From NCBI GenBank assembly GCA_039654915.1, contig CM077593.1:75558501-75622500 (forward strand): a stretch of DNA of 64,000 nt. Direction: 5' to 3'. Below, one piece after another: positions 44,201-56,790 of this stretch. Within the stretch, counting starts at the first letter, position 1, and every line of letters starts with the position of its first letter. This DNA is from Aquilaria yunnanensis (taxonomy: Eukaryota; Streptophyta; Magnoliopsida; Malvales; Thymelaeaceae). The notes below the pieces were generated by a model, which was not told the DNA's origin, did no database searches, and was given only the letters and a program-made list of their open reading frames with translations. A program made the translations under genes and the position numbers.

Positions 44201-46802
44201 ATGTTACGGAGTGGGGTTCCAGTGCCCCAAATTACTTAACTTGTAGGCTTTTATGGACTACGATCCCACTTAATTACTATTGGCTAAATATTACTCGTAG
44301 GTAAATGAAGACAATTTACGTGCAATCAGTTTTTTAGCCTACTCTACAAGAAGATATACATGTGTTTTGTCCTAGAAATGCAAATCAAATAAGTAAATCA
44401 TTTAAAAAAAATATCGCTCGAACAGCCCTTTTAAAACATACTTAAAATGTCCCAAGGCAATAAAATGCTAATTACTTCAATTTCAAGTAATAGTTTATGC
44501 ACACTCTTTAATACTAGCATACACCCAAAAGTAACTCAAAGGTTTAACACCACAATGTATCCTAATAGAGGTAATGTCTTAGTAAACAATGTACCATATA
44601 TACAAGGCAAAATCAAAACCAATATCTATCACTTGTGCCCCATTTTTTAGCTATCAAGTTCCAATTGCAAGCCCTCACGTATCCTTGTGCACCACGTAGC
44701 CTTGAAACTGTAAAGTTGTAACACTTAGTTAGTACAAAACTTATCTTTCAAGTAACCTTAGAATCTTAAAGATTCAAGTAAACAAGTACCTGAAAAAAGG
44801 GAAACTTAGCCACAACTATTCACTTAATTGTTAGGCCTGATGTTAGAAACTGCACAAGAAACTTAAGGGAATGAGTAAATGAATGTATTCAGTAATGGTC
44901 CCTTAGGGTACCTGCAAAAAAGATAACAAGCAAGCATGCAAACATGACATACAAACAAGCAACCAACCAACTAACAATCAACACAAAAAAAATAACATAA
45001 TAAATATGCAATGCATGAATGTATGATATGCAACAAGTGCAATCCTTGGGACTTTTGACACCCTAGGTGCCTTATTCTTACCATGAGCTCAAACAGCAGA
45101 GGTACTTAAGGCACTAGCCATCGTATCCTGAATTCTTTACCTTCCTTAGGTTCCACTTATGAGGTCCCAGAGTAAGTCGTCACCTCCTCTCAAATCTTGC
45201 CCATATTTCCCTTAACTTATTGTGCAAGTTAGCTAGCTTATGTGGTCCAAATTGCCAAGCTCTTTAAGCTTAGCTTAGGGCTTTTTAGTGGCTTACTTAC
45301 CAAACATCTAGGTTTGGTTGGGATCCTCTTAGATTTGCTCTTTATTTCCCAAATATCTAAGACCTCTCACTTTGGCCAATGAAGATTCCAAAATCTGCCT
45401 TAATATCTTTAGTGCCCTCTTTGCAACTTGAGCACTTTAATCCCCTTAGCCACCCTACCTAGCCCTACCTTAACCACACAAATTAGCTGCCACCTAAATA
45501 ATTCATAATTGCCAACTTATGAATGAGTTTTAGACCTAACCGAAGCTACAGAACATCTTAGAATAGCCTAGGGATCTTAACTAAGAGATTGAGACACTCT
45601 TAGGGTGCCCTGAGCTTGAGTGGCTTGGGACTTGGAGACATTGTTGGTGATGCATTGGCAAGGGCAATAGTCCATTGGTTTCCTGGAACCCAGTTGGTGA
45701 CACATCCCTAATGTTGGTGACACGTCTCCAAGGGCAAGTCAGCATGTCGAGTCCATGTGTTATCTTGCACAAATCTTGCTCAATCTTTCAATCCCCAAAG
45801 GCAATTTACGTGGGTCTTGTTTCTACTTCATTCCAACATGTAATAATACATTTCTATGCATGATTTGAGCTAAATTAACTTGAAATTTTACCTCAAATTC
45901 AGCTACAAAGCAAGAACAAAGCATAAGTACCACAAGCACACTTGAGCTCAACTTAGCTCTCTTGAGTTCCAGACCTAAAACCAACATGATGTGGCACTAA
46001 GAACTTTAAGTCAAGAACATTTATAGCTACTGAATCAACTTAAAATTAGATCAATCCAATCCAAGAAGCTTAACTTAGGGTTTATGGCCAAAATAAGGAA
46101 CAAAGAGCTAAACAAAGTAAATGCACCAAGCATGAGTTAGAGGCTTCTTGATTTCACTTTGGGATCTTTAAATTTACTAAAAATTGGTAGGACTAGGAGA
46201 GCTTGCAATAGTTGAGCTGCTAGAGAGAGCAAGTTATGAAAATTGGTAAAGAAAGAAATGGAGAATGATGGTTAACTCTTGCTAAAATATCCCAACAACT
46301 CCACTAAGGTCTATTTCTTGTTTTCTTGTCTTTTGGCCCTTAAGTTCTCTTTTGTTTTACCTTGGCTACTAGATTTACGCTAGAAACCATCTCTCCTTGG
46401 TCCCAAAGAATATTTTTATGCTTCATACACTTAGCCTTTTTAGACACTTAAGCCATTTAAGACATAAATGAATCATTTGAACACTTAGTGCAATTGTTGC
46501 ACTTTTTCATCATTTGGTGGTTCTATTAACTAGAATAACTTACAGTCTTAACTCAATTAGTCAAAAATCCTTACATGACTCTAATTTCATCAAAATTATA
46601 GTCATGCCAAACACTTGGGTTAAAATTACCATTTTTTCCCTTATGAATTTTGGGTGCCAAATCACAGTTAGGAACTCATCTTTACTTTACTTAGCTTGTC
46701 TCTCTTGCTTAATAAGAAATTAATTTGAGGTATTTAAGTAAAAATAATTAAAGAAAAATATTACCAAGTCAAAGCAAGACATTGATTAGGAGAGTTGTCA
46801 CA
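44201..46802 (-). mobile_element. Solo LTR (2.60 kb) with perfect 5-bp TSD (copy C, inverted)
   Basis: It runs from TGTTACGGAGTGG to GGAGAGTTGTCACA and is flanked by TGATA on both sides (44196-44200 and 46803-46807). It is the reverse complement of the family at 22733-25388. Shared blocks include the terminal GGGCACTGG...CCAC, ACTTAAGTGGGATC, GGGCAAAATGG-type, and the GGTGACAC/TTGGTGA cluster at 45640-45730 in place of GGCGACG. There is no internal retrotransposon coding sequence. Its two best-aligned siblings differ by many substitutions, so these are not recent insertions. Confidence 0.88.
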
Positions 46803-46807
46803 TGATA

Positions 46808-47862
46808 GAATAACATCTTGTGGCGAGGTATGATGCCTAGAACACTAAAACCCTAGCCAAATCACCATAGGAAACCTATTAGGTACTGAACCTCGGAAAA
46901 TGAGGAAAGCTTTCAGTGATGTCGAAAGGGTGGTTTTTCAATTCAAATTGATTGATAATATGTCAATATCTTTCTTTGGTACATCTTAAGTTCTAATATG
47001 TTACTCTTCAGATAACTGACAATTTATGAGCCATTAAACTTTTATAAATTTTTCAATCTAGTTCTTAAGCTAAATTTTCTATCATCATTTCCTTTAGCTA
47101 AAAATAGCGGAAGTCTTAATTAATTTGCTATTAACTCTTATTCACTAACTCTGGAAGTCTTTTGGTCAACTTTTTGGTATGATTGATCATCTGTCAATTG
47201 TGCGAGAGTTGGGCATTGTGCCAATTTTCTTAAATAAAACTCTAGAGTTTTTTTAGGAAAAACTATATGGTGGCAATTTGGGGATTTTTTCCCTTATATA
47301 CTTATATATCAATACACCAACCTATGTCATCTTCATAAGGCATCATTATAGGTTTGAACTTCGTCTATATAGGCTTCAACTAAAAGGTTGCAAATAAGAG
47401 CTCTAATTTCACTGTTATTTTCCTCTATGTTTTATATTCTCAATAAATCAAGTATGTGATTTTTACATTTTTGTTAGTTTATGTGTACATTGTCAAACTA
47501 GTTAAAATTATTTTAAGTTTAACCATTTTGAATATTTAGTTTTCCACCCTAAGTATCATTTGTACTAGAGTTTGTTATGCCGGGAGATCTTTGGGATGGC
47601 AAGCACATGGAGGTACACTTACAAAATGAACACACAAAAGTGATAGAGTGAAAGAGGTAGCCCTGGGTGCTTTCCTATGGGGGGAGTCTTTGATGTTCAA
47701 GTCAATGCCCTTGAAAAGATGTTTTGTGAGCTGTGTGCATTGAGGTCAACATACTTGGGAAAGAGAAGAAAGTTCTCTTTAAATAGTACATCTCTCAAGA
47801 AGATCCTGAGTGTCAATTATCTTGGCCATGTGTCTTTGGTCTTAACAAATATGCTGACTATA
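46808..47862. other. Intergenic sequence between two LTR copies
   Basis: No gene or element recognised. The 67-codon plus frame at 47677-47880 has no family motif and runs into the LTR copy. Confidence 0.35.
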
Positions 47863-47867
47863 TGTTT

Positions 47868-50372
47868 TGTTGCAGTGTGATGCAAGCAACTACTTAGAAT
47901 AGGGAAAATGCATTGCAAAAATGCTTAGCTTGAGTCATTGGAACTCAAGCCACCTAGTTACAATTGGCTAGTTACTATTTAGGTCATAAAACCCCTATAT
48001 ACAACTACTGTCTAATCTACTGTGCATTGAAAATATACATAAGTAACTTTGGCCATGAGCACAATAATAAAATAATATATTTAAAAAATTTGCCAGTACT
48101 TGGCTTTATAAACCAATAAAACTCTAGCCAAAGCATGAAAACAATTATTTACGTAACCATAAGTAATAAATATGTTACACATATCTAATTCCCTCTTATG
48201 TACAACCCATTAGTAACCCTTAAGTAGTCTAAATCTAGAGTTAATACTTAGTGCTATAAGCACATTACGCTTCTAACATATACTAGGACCTTCTGTTGTA
48301 GCTTACATTCTTTAGTTTACTTTAAGTGTAGCCTAATAAATCCGTCCTTATGCCACTCAGTCTCCTAATGTAAGCAAACCATGAAACACTTGTAATTAGT
48401 ATTGCATTTGATCAAAAAAATAACTTAGAACCAACAATAAGTTTACAAAGAGTCCATGCAAGAAAACTTATATTAGCAGCTTCAACTAGTTGCTAGGCCC
48501 ACTTATCCCCACTCTTATCTCTTATCTGCATAATAAAAAACTTAAAGGATGAGAACCGTTAGTTCTAGATAATGGATTTTAAAGAAAAAAAGAACCTATA
48601 AGGGAAAATAAGCAGAAAACAACCACATATGAATATACATAGAATACTTATGACCTACAAGGAAAATAAAAAACAAAATGCATATGTGTGTGTGCACAAT
48701 GTGTGACATGAAATGCGCATACAAATGCAACACACAACCTTGGGACTTGCAATACTAATCGTATTGCCTATACTTAGCCATGACCACATACGACAAAGGT
48801 ACTTGGTACACTGGCCTTTTGCATCCCGATGTTAGCTACATTACCTCACTTGATCCTACTTTATAGGAATTAAATCTTGTACCTAAAGTAAGGGTTTTAC
48901 TCTCCTAATAGGGTCATCACCTAAATGTTCAACTTGGTGCCCAACACTTTACTTTCCCTTTTCTTATCTTAATATGCCAAGGTAGCTACCTTAGTGGCTT
49001 GTACTTACCAAGTTCGAGAATTAGTAAGGGCACCCTTGTGTCCTCCCTAGTGCTTGAAGGTTCACAACCTCGACAGTCAAGTTATTGGGGGTCTAAGACC
49101 CATCTTTGCCCCTTTTTAGTGCCCTTTCTTATTGCTTAAGGCGCCTAGCTTCTTAGCCACTTTGCTTACTTGATAAATTTAACCACCTCTTACCACCCTT
49201 TCTAGTGGCATATCTTATTTAACATAACAAGTTACCAAGCTCACCGAGCTCGGTTTAGGGCCCTTTTAGGGTTCCACTGGTTCCCTGAGCATTAAACACC
49301 TCGTACAGTGTCACTAGCATTTCATCCCAGCCTTAGCCCCTTCTTGACTTGTTTAGGCCTTAATTGATGGTTTTGGATGAGTGTCTTACGATTCTGATGG
49401 GTGCCCGAGCTCTTAGACTCCACGCTTGGTTACTCGGGTCCTAAACATTTCTTACTCACCACTTCTTCTTGATTAACCCCCAAGGCTCAGTTACTTAGCC
49501 ACTAATCATTGCTTACCCTTTTCTTGATGCATTAAATAGATTAAAAGTTAATCAGAAACCTTCCTTATCTGTGCCAAACCATTACTTAAGGTGTAGGGAC
49601 CCTTAGAAGCACAAATTAGCCCTTCAAAGGCTAGATGTGGCCACACCTTATAGAGGTGCGACCAAACCGAGCTCAACACAATCACACAAAGCATTTGGTG
49701 TGGTTGCGTCACAGCTAGGCTCCATTGCTGGAACTAGTTTGGTCACATCATGTAGGCAAGAACTTGTGTTCTTCATGTATTTTAGCTCAACCTTGTTTCT
49801 TTTGAATCCCTAACACACATAGGCACCCCAAATCTTGTTTCCACAACACAATTAACAATCAAATGCATCAAGAGAGTAAACATAAATTGAAATCCCTTGC
49901 CTCAAAGACATCTAATCGAACAATTATGCATGCTTTGCTCCATTGGCTCCAAAATATTCCAAAAGTGTTCTTGGGGTTTTGAGCTTGTTTCCTTCACAAA
50001 TGGCACCTAATACTAACTACCCAAACAATGAAGAATGGGTTCTAAGCTCTTGGATTGAACCTTACCACAGATTTGAGCTACAAACCCTTAGAACACTCAT
50101 AAAATGCCTCAATCACCATTAGTCTAGCTTGAGCTTGCTAGATATCACCTGGAGGCTTCCAGGTTCACCAAGAATTTGTGATTTCTTGGGCTTATGAGGT
50201 TGATCTATGGAGGTAGGAATAGAGCTAAAAAATTAAGGGAATAACGGCCATCTCTTAACCCCAACTCCTTTGATACCCATCTTACCTTCATCCACTCTAC
50301 TAACTTTGTTTATTTTGTCGCTTAACCTCCCAAACCTTGCTTAGTATGTTTTAAATCCTTCTTGGGCTATTC
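47868..50372 (-). mobile_element. Long LTR family, copy D, left part (split by copia element)
   Basis: The start TGTTGCAGTGTGATGC aligns with TGTTACGGAGTGG of copy C. Homologous blocks follow in the same order: TTACAATTGGCTAGTTACT; CAACCTTGGGACTTGCAATAC with AAAGGTACTTGG...CACTGGCC; the TTGCCAAGCTC/GCTTAGG-type stretch; and the region before the repeated-motif cluster. It is more diverged than copies B and C. A copia element interrupts it at 50372; the remainder follows from 56357. The 5-bp duplication of this copy could not be found. Confidence 0.65.
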
Positions 50373-51789
50373 TGTTGGGTTTCGGGAGCCAAACAGCGTA
50401 GTAGAATTTAACCGAAACCCCCCGGGATCCAAGTGAGACGGGGTAAACCGGGTGTTCAAAAATTTTCATACTTAGTTTTCGGTTGAGATCTCTGACTCAA
50501 CTGTAGAGTCGAATCACAAAACCGGAACAGTTGACGTGTTCAGGCTCTCTATGGTATCCACACGAACCTTTCGGGATCACCATGCTTCCACCACGTCCAG
50601 GCAGATGCATTTCTCTTGCGCTCGCAGTGCTAGATTGCGTCCTCTAAGGAATTGCAAGAGAAGAGTGCAGTTGTCCTTTTTGGAAGCTAGGGCAAGGAGA
50701 CCTACGAATTTCTCACTAGAAGTTGTATTTATAGTGTGACTCAACTTCCAGGCCTAATGGGTTTCAAAGCCCTAATCCAATTAGGATTTAATTTCGGGCT
50801 TAATAATGGCTCAACTCTTGGGCCCATTATTAATACGAAATTAAAGTGAAACCATAACCCAAATAATTAGCCCATGCACTCTAATGATCCAAATAGCTCT
50901 ATGTGTGCGACCCAATAGGCTATTATCATGTTGGCAATGATCATAAATGTGATTTATGATCATAGGCAATGAGCGGTGTCTAGCAACACATCATCGCTAC
51001 TCAAGTGACAAGATTGTCGATGATTCGACTAAACCTTTATGATCATCACCGATATATGCCATTGTCCCTTTATCCAAAATATCAAGACTAAACACGAGAC
51101 ACGGAATGTGTCACTCTCGTATAGCCCAATCTTTGGTTTCTTGATTACCAAGTATACTAAACTTAAGCTGATGACATTGATATCGTATATCAACTCATCT
51201 GAGCATGGCCATGCATTTTCTAAGTCTCCCTCTATCAAGGGGCCCGAAGATATCACTTCCGTTACATAGGAGGGACAAATCCCATCTTGATCATACAAAT
51301 CCCTCCGCATGATATGTGACATACCCAATGACCACCTTCAAGTCCACTTAGTTATGAGCAACAAAGGAAAGTATCAAAGTATGTGACTCCCATGTAGGGA
51401 ACCTTGATGATCTTAGGTCGAAGGACTACATATACCATGATCACTATGAGAATCACTTATGAAACTCATATAACGATCCATGTAGTGTTCTCATGGTGGG
51501 TCGGTCCAGTACACAAGTTCTCCAACTTGTACCCATATGTACACTACATATCTCATATTAGTCTCCACATATGCTAGTCATTATATATTATTGCAACCCG
51601 CTCCACAATAATACTAGACTAGGGACGTTTAAGAATATCATTATTCTAGGGTTACAATTATGTTTATTACGTTACGCAGAAACAAAAAAATAAACATAAT
51701 TGCTGGATTAATGCCCCAATAAAATATCATGACTCAATGTGCAAAAATACAATCATCTCATGATTGGCTTTTTGGGCACAACACTAACA
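50373..51789 (-). repeat. Copia 3' LTR (complete)
   Basis: Starts TGTTGGG and ends CACTAACA. It carries TATAAATA on the minus strand at 50726-50733, the likely core promoter element of the LTR, and ends against the polypurine tract. The segment from about 50777 to the end is repeated, with substitutions and small duplications, at 55297-56351. Confidence 0.92.
50726..50733 (-). promoter_or_regulatory. TATA box in the copia LTR
   Basis: TATAAATA on the minus strand within the GC-richer part of the complete LTR. Transcription from it would proceed toward lower coordinates, out of the element into copy D of the long LTR family. The equivalent sequence is deleted from the 5' LTR. Confidence 0.5.
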
Positions 51790-54700
51790 ATCTCCCACTT
51801 GCACTAAAAGCCAATCATCCATGTATCTAATACCGATGGACCTAGAATGGCTATCATGCTTTTGCTGCGCAAGGGGCTTTGTCAGCAGATCAGCAATGTT
51901 GCTATCTGTCGAAGTCCTGCATATCCTTACATCACCCCTGTTGATGATTTCCCTGATGAGATGATAGCGTCGGAGTATGTGTTTGGATCGCTGGTGAGAT
52001 CAAGGTTCCTTAGCCTGTGCGATTGCTCCATTGTTGTCACAATAGAGCTCTATCGGGTCGGTAATGCTTGGAACCACTCCAAGTTCAGTGATGAACTTTT
52101 TGATCCAAACTGCCTCCTTCACAGCATCAGAGGCGGCAATGTACTTAGATTCTGTTGTAGAGTCAGCTACTGTCTCTTGCTTTGAACTCTTCCAGCTCAC
52201 AGCACCACCACCAATACAAAACACATAACCAATTTGCGATCTAAAATCATCCTTATCGGATTGGAAGCTTGCATTGGTGTAACCCCTTACAACGAGCTCA
52301 TCTTCCCCTCCGAAGACCAAGAATGCATCCTTAGTCCTTCGTAAGTACTTAAGGATGTTCTTAACAGCTGTCCAATGACTCTCACCGGGGTTCGATTGGT
52401 ACCTACTCGTAATGCTCAAAGCATATGAGACATCGGGACGAGTACATATCATGGCATACATGATAGATCCAATTGCTGAGGCATATGGAATCTTACTCAT
52501 GCACTCTCTCTCCTCGGTTGTACTCGGACACTGAGATCTAGAAAGAGTGATACCATGTGACATGGGCAAGAATCCTTTCTTGGAATCTTGCATGCTAAAC
52601 CTCTTTAGCACCTTGTCAATATATGTACTTTGACTTAGGCCAAGAAGCTTTCTAGATCTATCTTTATAGATCCTGATGCCTAACACATAGACTGCTTCAC
52701 CCAAGTCCTTCATAGAGAAACATTTCCCTAGCCAAGTCTTCACAGACTGTAGCTCAGGAATGCCATTCCTGATGAGTAGTATGTCATCTATATACAACAC
52801 CAAGAAGACAATAGCGCTCCCACTAACCTTCTTGTAGAGACAAGGTTCATCTTCATTTTTGATAAAACCAAACTCTTTGATTACATCATCAAAACGAAGA
52901 TTCCAACTTCAAGAACGTTGCTTCAGTCCATAAATGGACCTTTGCAACTTGCACACTTTATTGGCATTCTCAAGAGTGACAAAACCCTCAGGTTGTGTCA
53001 TGTACACATCCTCAAGTAGCTTTCCATTTAGAAATGCAGTTTTGACATCCATTTTCCATATCTCATAATCATAGTGTGCAGCAATAGCAAACAAAATTCA
53101 GATGGATTTAAGCATAGCAACTGGTGAAAAAGTTTCATCATAGTCAATACCATGAATTTGCTTGAAACCTTTTGCAACCAATCATCCCTTAAAGGTAATC
53201 ACATTACCATCCATGTCAGTTTTCTTCTTGAAAACCCATTTGCACCCTATGGGTTTTACCCTTTCAGGTGGGTCAACCAAAGTCCATACTTGGTTTTCAT
53301 ACATGGATTCCATCTCGGATTTCATGGCCACTAGCAACTTCTCAAAGTCAGGCCCCGACATAGCTTGTTGGTAGGTTGTGGGCTCATCCTGATCCATGAG
53401 CATCACATCACCGGTGTGAGTCACGAGAAATCCATATCTCTCGGGCTCACGCCGAATCCTACCAGACCTACGTTCGCTCTATGCTACAGGAACAGACTTT
53501 TGAACAACATCTTGGGTGTCTGCTCAGGTTCCATTTCAGGTTCGATGTCTCCTTGTTGTTCTTGAATTTCTTCAAGTTCTACTTTCCTCCCACTAGTTCC
53601 TTTAGAGATAAACTCTTTCTCCAAAAATACACCAGTTCGAGCAACAAACACTTTTTGCTCAGAAGGATTGTAGAAATAGTAACCCTTTGTTTCTTTGGGA
53701 TACCCAATAAAAAGACATTTTTTAGATTTGGGCCCTAGTTTGTCAGAGGATTGACGTTTCACATAAGCGTCACAGTCCTAAATCTTCATAAAAGAAAAAT
53801 TGGGACGCCTCCCACTCCATATCTCATATGGTGTCTTTTGAACCGATTTAGATGGAACTCGGTTTAGTGTAAAAGCGACTGTCTCTAGAGCATGTCCCCA
53901 AAAGGAGTTTGGAAGGTCAGCTTGAATCATCATGGAGCGAACCATGTCTAACAGAGTTCGATTTCTCCTTTTAGAAACACCATTCCATTGAGGTGTACCT
54001 GGTGGAGTGAGTTGTGATACTATACCACACTCCTTCAGATAGTCAAGGAATTCTCAATCCAAGTACTCTCCACCTCGATCTGATCGAAGCACTTTAATAC
54101 TCTTCCCGAGTTGATTCTCTACTTCATTCTTGTATTCTTTGAACTTTTCAAAGGATTCTGACTTGTGTCTCATGAGATACACATAGCCATATCTGCTGAA
54201 GTCATCAGTGAAAGTAATGAAGTATTGGAAACCTCCTCTAGCTTGTGTAGACATAGGGCCACATACATCACTATGTATGAGTCCTAGTAAGTCATTAGCC
54301 CTTTCACTTTGCCCTGTGAATGGGATTTGGTCATCTTGCCCAACAAACATGACTCACATGTCTCATATGATTCAAAATCAAATGAGTCCAAGAGTCCATC
54401 CTTATGGAGCTTGGATATGCGGGTCTCATTTATATGGCCCAAGCGACAGTGCCAGAGATAGGTCGAGTTTGAATCATTTAATCTGACCTTCTTGGTATTC
54501 ACATTATAGATTGGATCTTCGAGGTCTAGAACATACAACCCATTGCTAAGTTGAGCACTACCATAAAAGATTTCATTCAAATAAATAGAACAACATTTGT
54601 CCTTTATTATAAATGAAAAACCTTTCTTGTCCAAACGAGAAACAGAAATCAAATTTCTACTAATAGTAGGCACAAAGTAGCAGTTGTCTAATTCTAAAAC

Positions 54701-55300
54701 TAATCCACTAGGTAAAGTGAGAAAATAAGTCCCTACGGCTAAGGCAGCAACCTTTACTCCATTTCCAACACGTAGGTCCACTTCACCTCGGGCCAATCTT
54801 CTACTTCTACTTAGATCCCGCACATTTGCACAAATGTGAGATCCACATCCAGTATCCAATACCCAAGATGAGGAAGTAGAAAAGTTAGCCTCTATAACAA
54901 GAATACCTGAAGTGGAAGTCTTACTTCCCTTTTCCTTAGCAAGTTCTTCAAGATAGAGCTTGCAGTTGCGCTTCCAGTGTCCAGGTTGCTTACAATGGAA
55001 ACACTCCCCTTCCTTTGGCACACCACCCTTTGGTTTCAGTGCAGCTGAAGAAGAACTAGCATTGGACTTTCCACTAGCTTTATCCTTCTTTTTGTTGGCT
55101 TTTCCCTTTCCCTTGCCCTTTTGAACCATCAAAATAGGCTTAGCCTTCTTAAGGTTTTGCTCAGCAGTTCTCAACATGTTGAGCAATTCAGGGAGGGACT
55201 TGTCTAGGTCGTTCATGTTAGAGTTCATGACGAACTGACTGTAGCTTTCAGGCAACGATTGCAAGACTACATCAATAGCCAACTCTTTCTGAATATCCAA
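51784..55300 (-). pseudogene. Ty1-copia gag-pol polyprotein, broken
   Basis: Read from 55300 on the minus strand: the C-terminal part of gag, with CFHCKQPGHWKRNC (CX2CX4HX4C) near 55000; protease WVLDTGCGSH; gag-pre-integrase LWHCRLGH...CESCLLGK; integrase core HSDVCGP...FTDDFSRYGYVY...LRSDRGGEY; reverse transcriptase MDVKTAFLNG and YIDDILL (52785); and RNase H GYTNASFQSD and ADSTTESKYIA. The first Asp of RNase H (normally GYTDAS) is Asn. Breaks: frameshifts near 54320 and between 53520 and 53430; stops at 54054-54056, about 53778, 53182-53184, 53098-53100, 52909-52911 and 52000-52002. The frame would end at TAG 51784-51786 within the LTR. The motif style fits the Angela/Tork side of the copia lineages. 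Confidence 0.92.
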
Positions 55301-56351
55301 TTAGGATTTAATTTCGGGCTTAATAATGGCTCAACTCTTGGGCCCATTATTAATACGAAATTAAAGTGAAACCATAACCCAAATAATTAGCCCATGCCTC
55401 TAATGATCCAAATAGCTCTATGTGTGCGACCCAATAGGCTCTTATCATGTTGGCAATGATCATAAATCACATTTATGATCATAAATCACATTTATGATCA
55501 TAAGCAATGAGCGGTGTCTAGCAACACATCATTGCTACCCAAGTGACAAGATTGTCGATGATTCGACTAAACCTTTATGATCATCACTGATATATGCCAT
55601 TGTCCCTTTATCCAAAATATCAAGACTAAGCACGAGACATGGAATGTGTCACTCTCATATAGCCCAATCTTTGGTTTCTTGATTACCGAGTAGACTAAAC
55701 TTAAGCTGATGACATTGATATCGTATATCAATTCATCCGAGCATGGCCATGCATTTTCTAAGTCTTACTCTATCAAGGGGCCCGAAGATATCACTCCCGT
55801 TACATAAGAGCACTCCCGTTACATAGGAGGGACAAATCCCATCTTGATCATACAAATCCCTCCGCATGATATGTGACATACCCAATGACCTCCTTCAAGT
55901 CCACTCAGTTACGAGCAACAAAGTAAAGTATCAAAGTATATGACTCACATGTAGGGAACCTTGATGATCTTAGGTCGAATCGAAGGACTAAATATACCAT
56001 GATCACTATGAGAATCACTTATGACACTCATATAACGATTCATGTAGTGTTCCCATGGTGGGTCGGTCCAGTACACAAGTTCTCCAACTTGTACCCATAT
56101 GTACACTACATATCTCATATTAATCTCCACATATGCTAGTCATTATATATTATTGCAACCCGCTCCACAATAATACTAGACTAGGGACGTTTAAGAATAT
56201 CATTATTCTAGGGTTACAATTATGTTTATTACGTTACGCAGAAACAAAACAACAAACATAATTGCTGGATTAATGCCTCAATAAAATATCATGACTCAAT
56301 ATGCAAAAATACAATCATCTCATGATTGGCTTTTTGGGCACAACACTAACA
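55297..56351 (-). repeat. Copia 5' LTR (truncated)
   Basis: It matches the inner-to-outer part of the complete LTR from TCCAATTAGGATTTAATTT onward, so the portion nearest the coding region is missing. It also has two local duplications absent from the other LTR: an ATAAATCACATTTATGATC unit near 55470-55500 and GCACTCCCGTTACATA near 55793-55825. The junction with gag lies in a short shared ATCCAA. Confidence 0.9.
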
Positions 56352-56356
56352 TATTC

Positions 56357-56790
56357 ATGGTCTCAAAACTAAGCCCCATGGAAGTCTTCTTAGCTCCCAT
56401 TAACCTAGCTTAAGGTAGTTATGGCCTTAGGTGCTCAAATTTTCAAAATATTTGTTTTGCACACTCAAGTCCTTCCACTAGCTTTTTTTTTGTTTCCTGC
56501 TGACTGTTTAACTTATGGTCTTTACTCTTTAGGGCATTTTCATACTTATGACGCTAAATTTATTCAATTTATGAACTTGCCACCTACTCAAGAAAAAATT
56601 ACTAAAATGCCTCCGGTGGCCCCTTAGGTGGCTTTAGTGACTTAGAAACCCTCTAGAATACTACTTACTTGCTTGACTTGTATAAATCACTAAGTTGAAG
56701 TTCTTACTTGGGATTTTCACTCACTTGGCTAGTTTGAGCTTGGTTCGTTCTTGGTGTGCTTTTACAAGCAAGGTTTGGCAGCTTTTCCCG
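56357..56790 (-). mobile_element. Long LTR family, copy D, right part
   Basis: Continuation of the LTR copy interrupted at 50372. GGGCTATTC joins ATGGTCTCAAAACTAAGC, and similarity to 46300-46720 resumes (TTAAGTTCT-type, then GTGACTTAGAAACCCTC...ACTTACTTGCTTG against CACAGTTAGGAACTC...TTACTTAGCTTG). The outer end is not defined; I place it near 56790. Confidence 0.5.

Larger units (their letters stand above)
50373..56351 (-). mobile_element. Ty1-copia retrotransposon with truncated 5' LTR
   Basis: A 5979-bp element bounded by TG...CA (TGTTGGGTTTCGGG to CACAACACTAACA) and the perfect 5-bp duplication TATTC (50368-50372 and 56352-56356). The 3' LTR (plus-strand left) is 50373-51789, about 1417 bp. 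Next to it, AAGTGGGAGA on the minus strand is the polypurine tract. The other LTR (55297-56351) lacks about 404 bp, so the TATA region, R/U5, primer-binding site and gag start are gone. Coding order on the minus strand is gag zinc knuckle, protease, integrase, RT, RNase H, as in Ty1-copia. It lies inside copy D of the long LTR family. Confidence 0.94.

Noticed and set aside
53152..54486. Plus-strand frames over the copia element
   Set aside because: Antisense of clear integrase and RT coding sequence.
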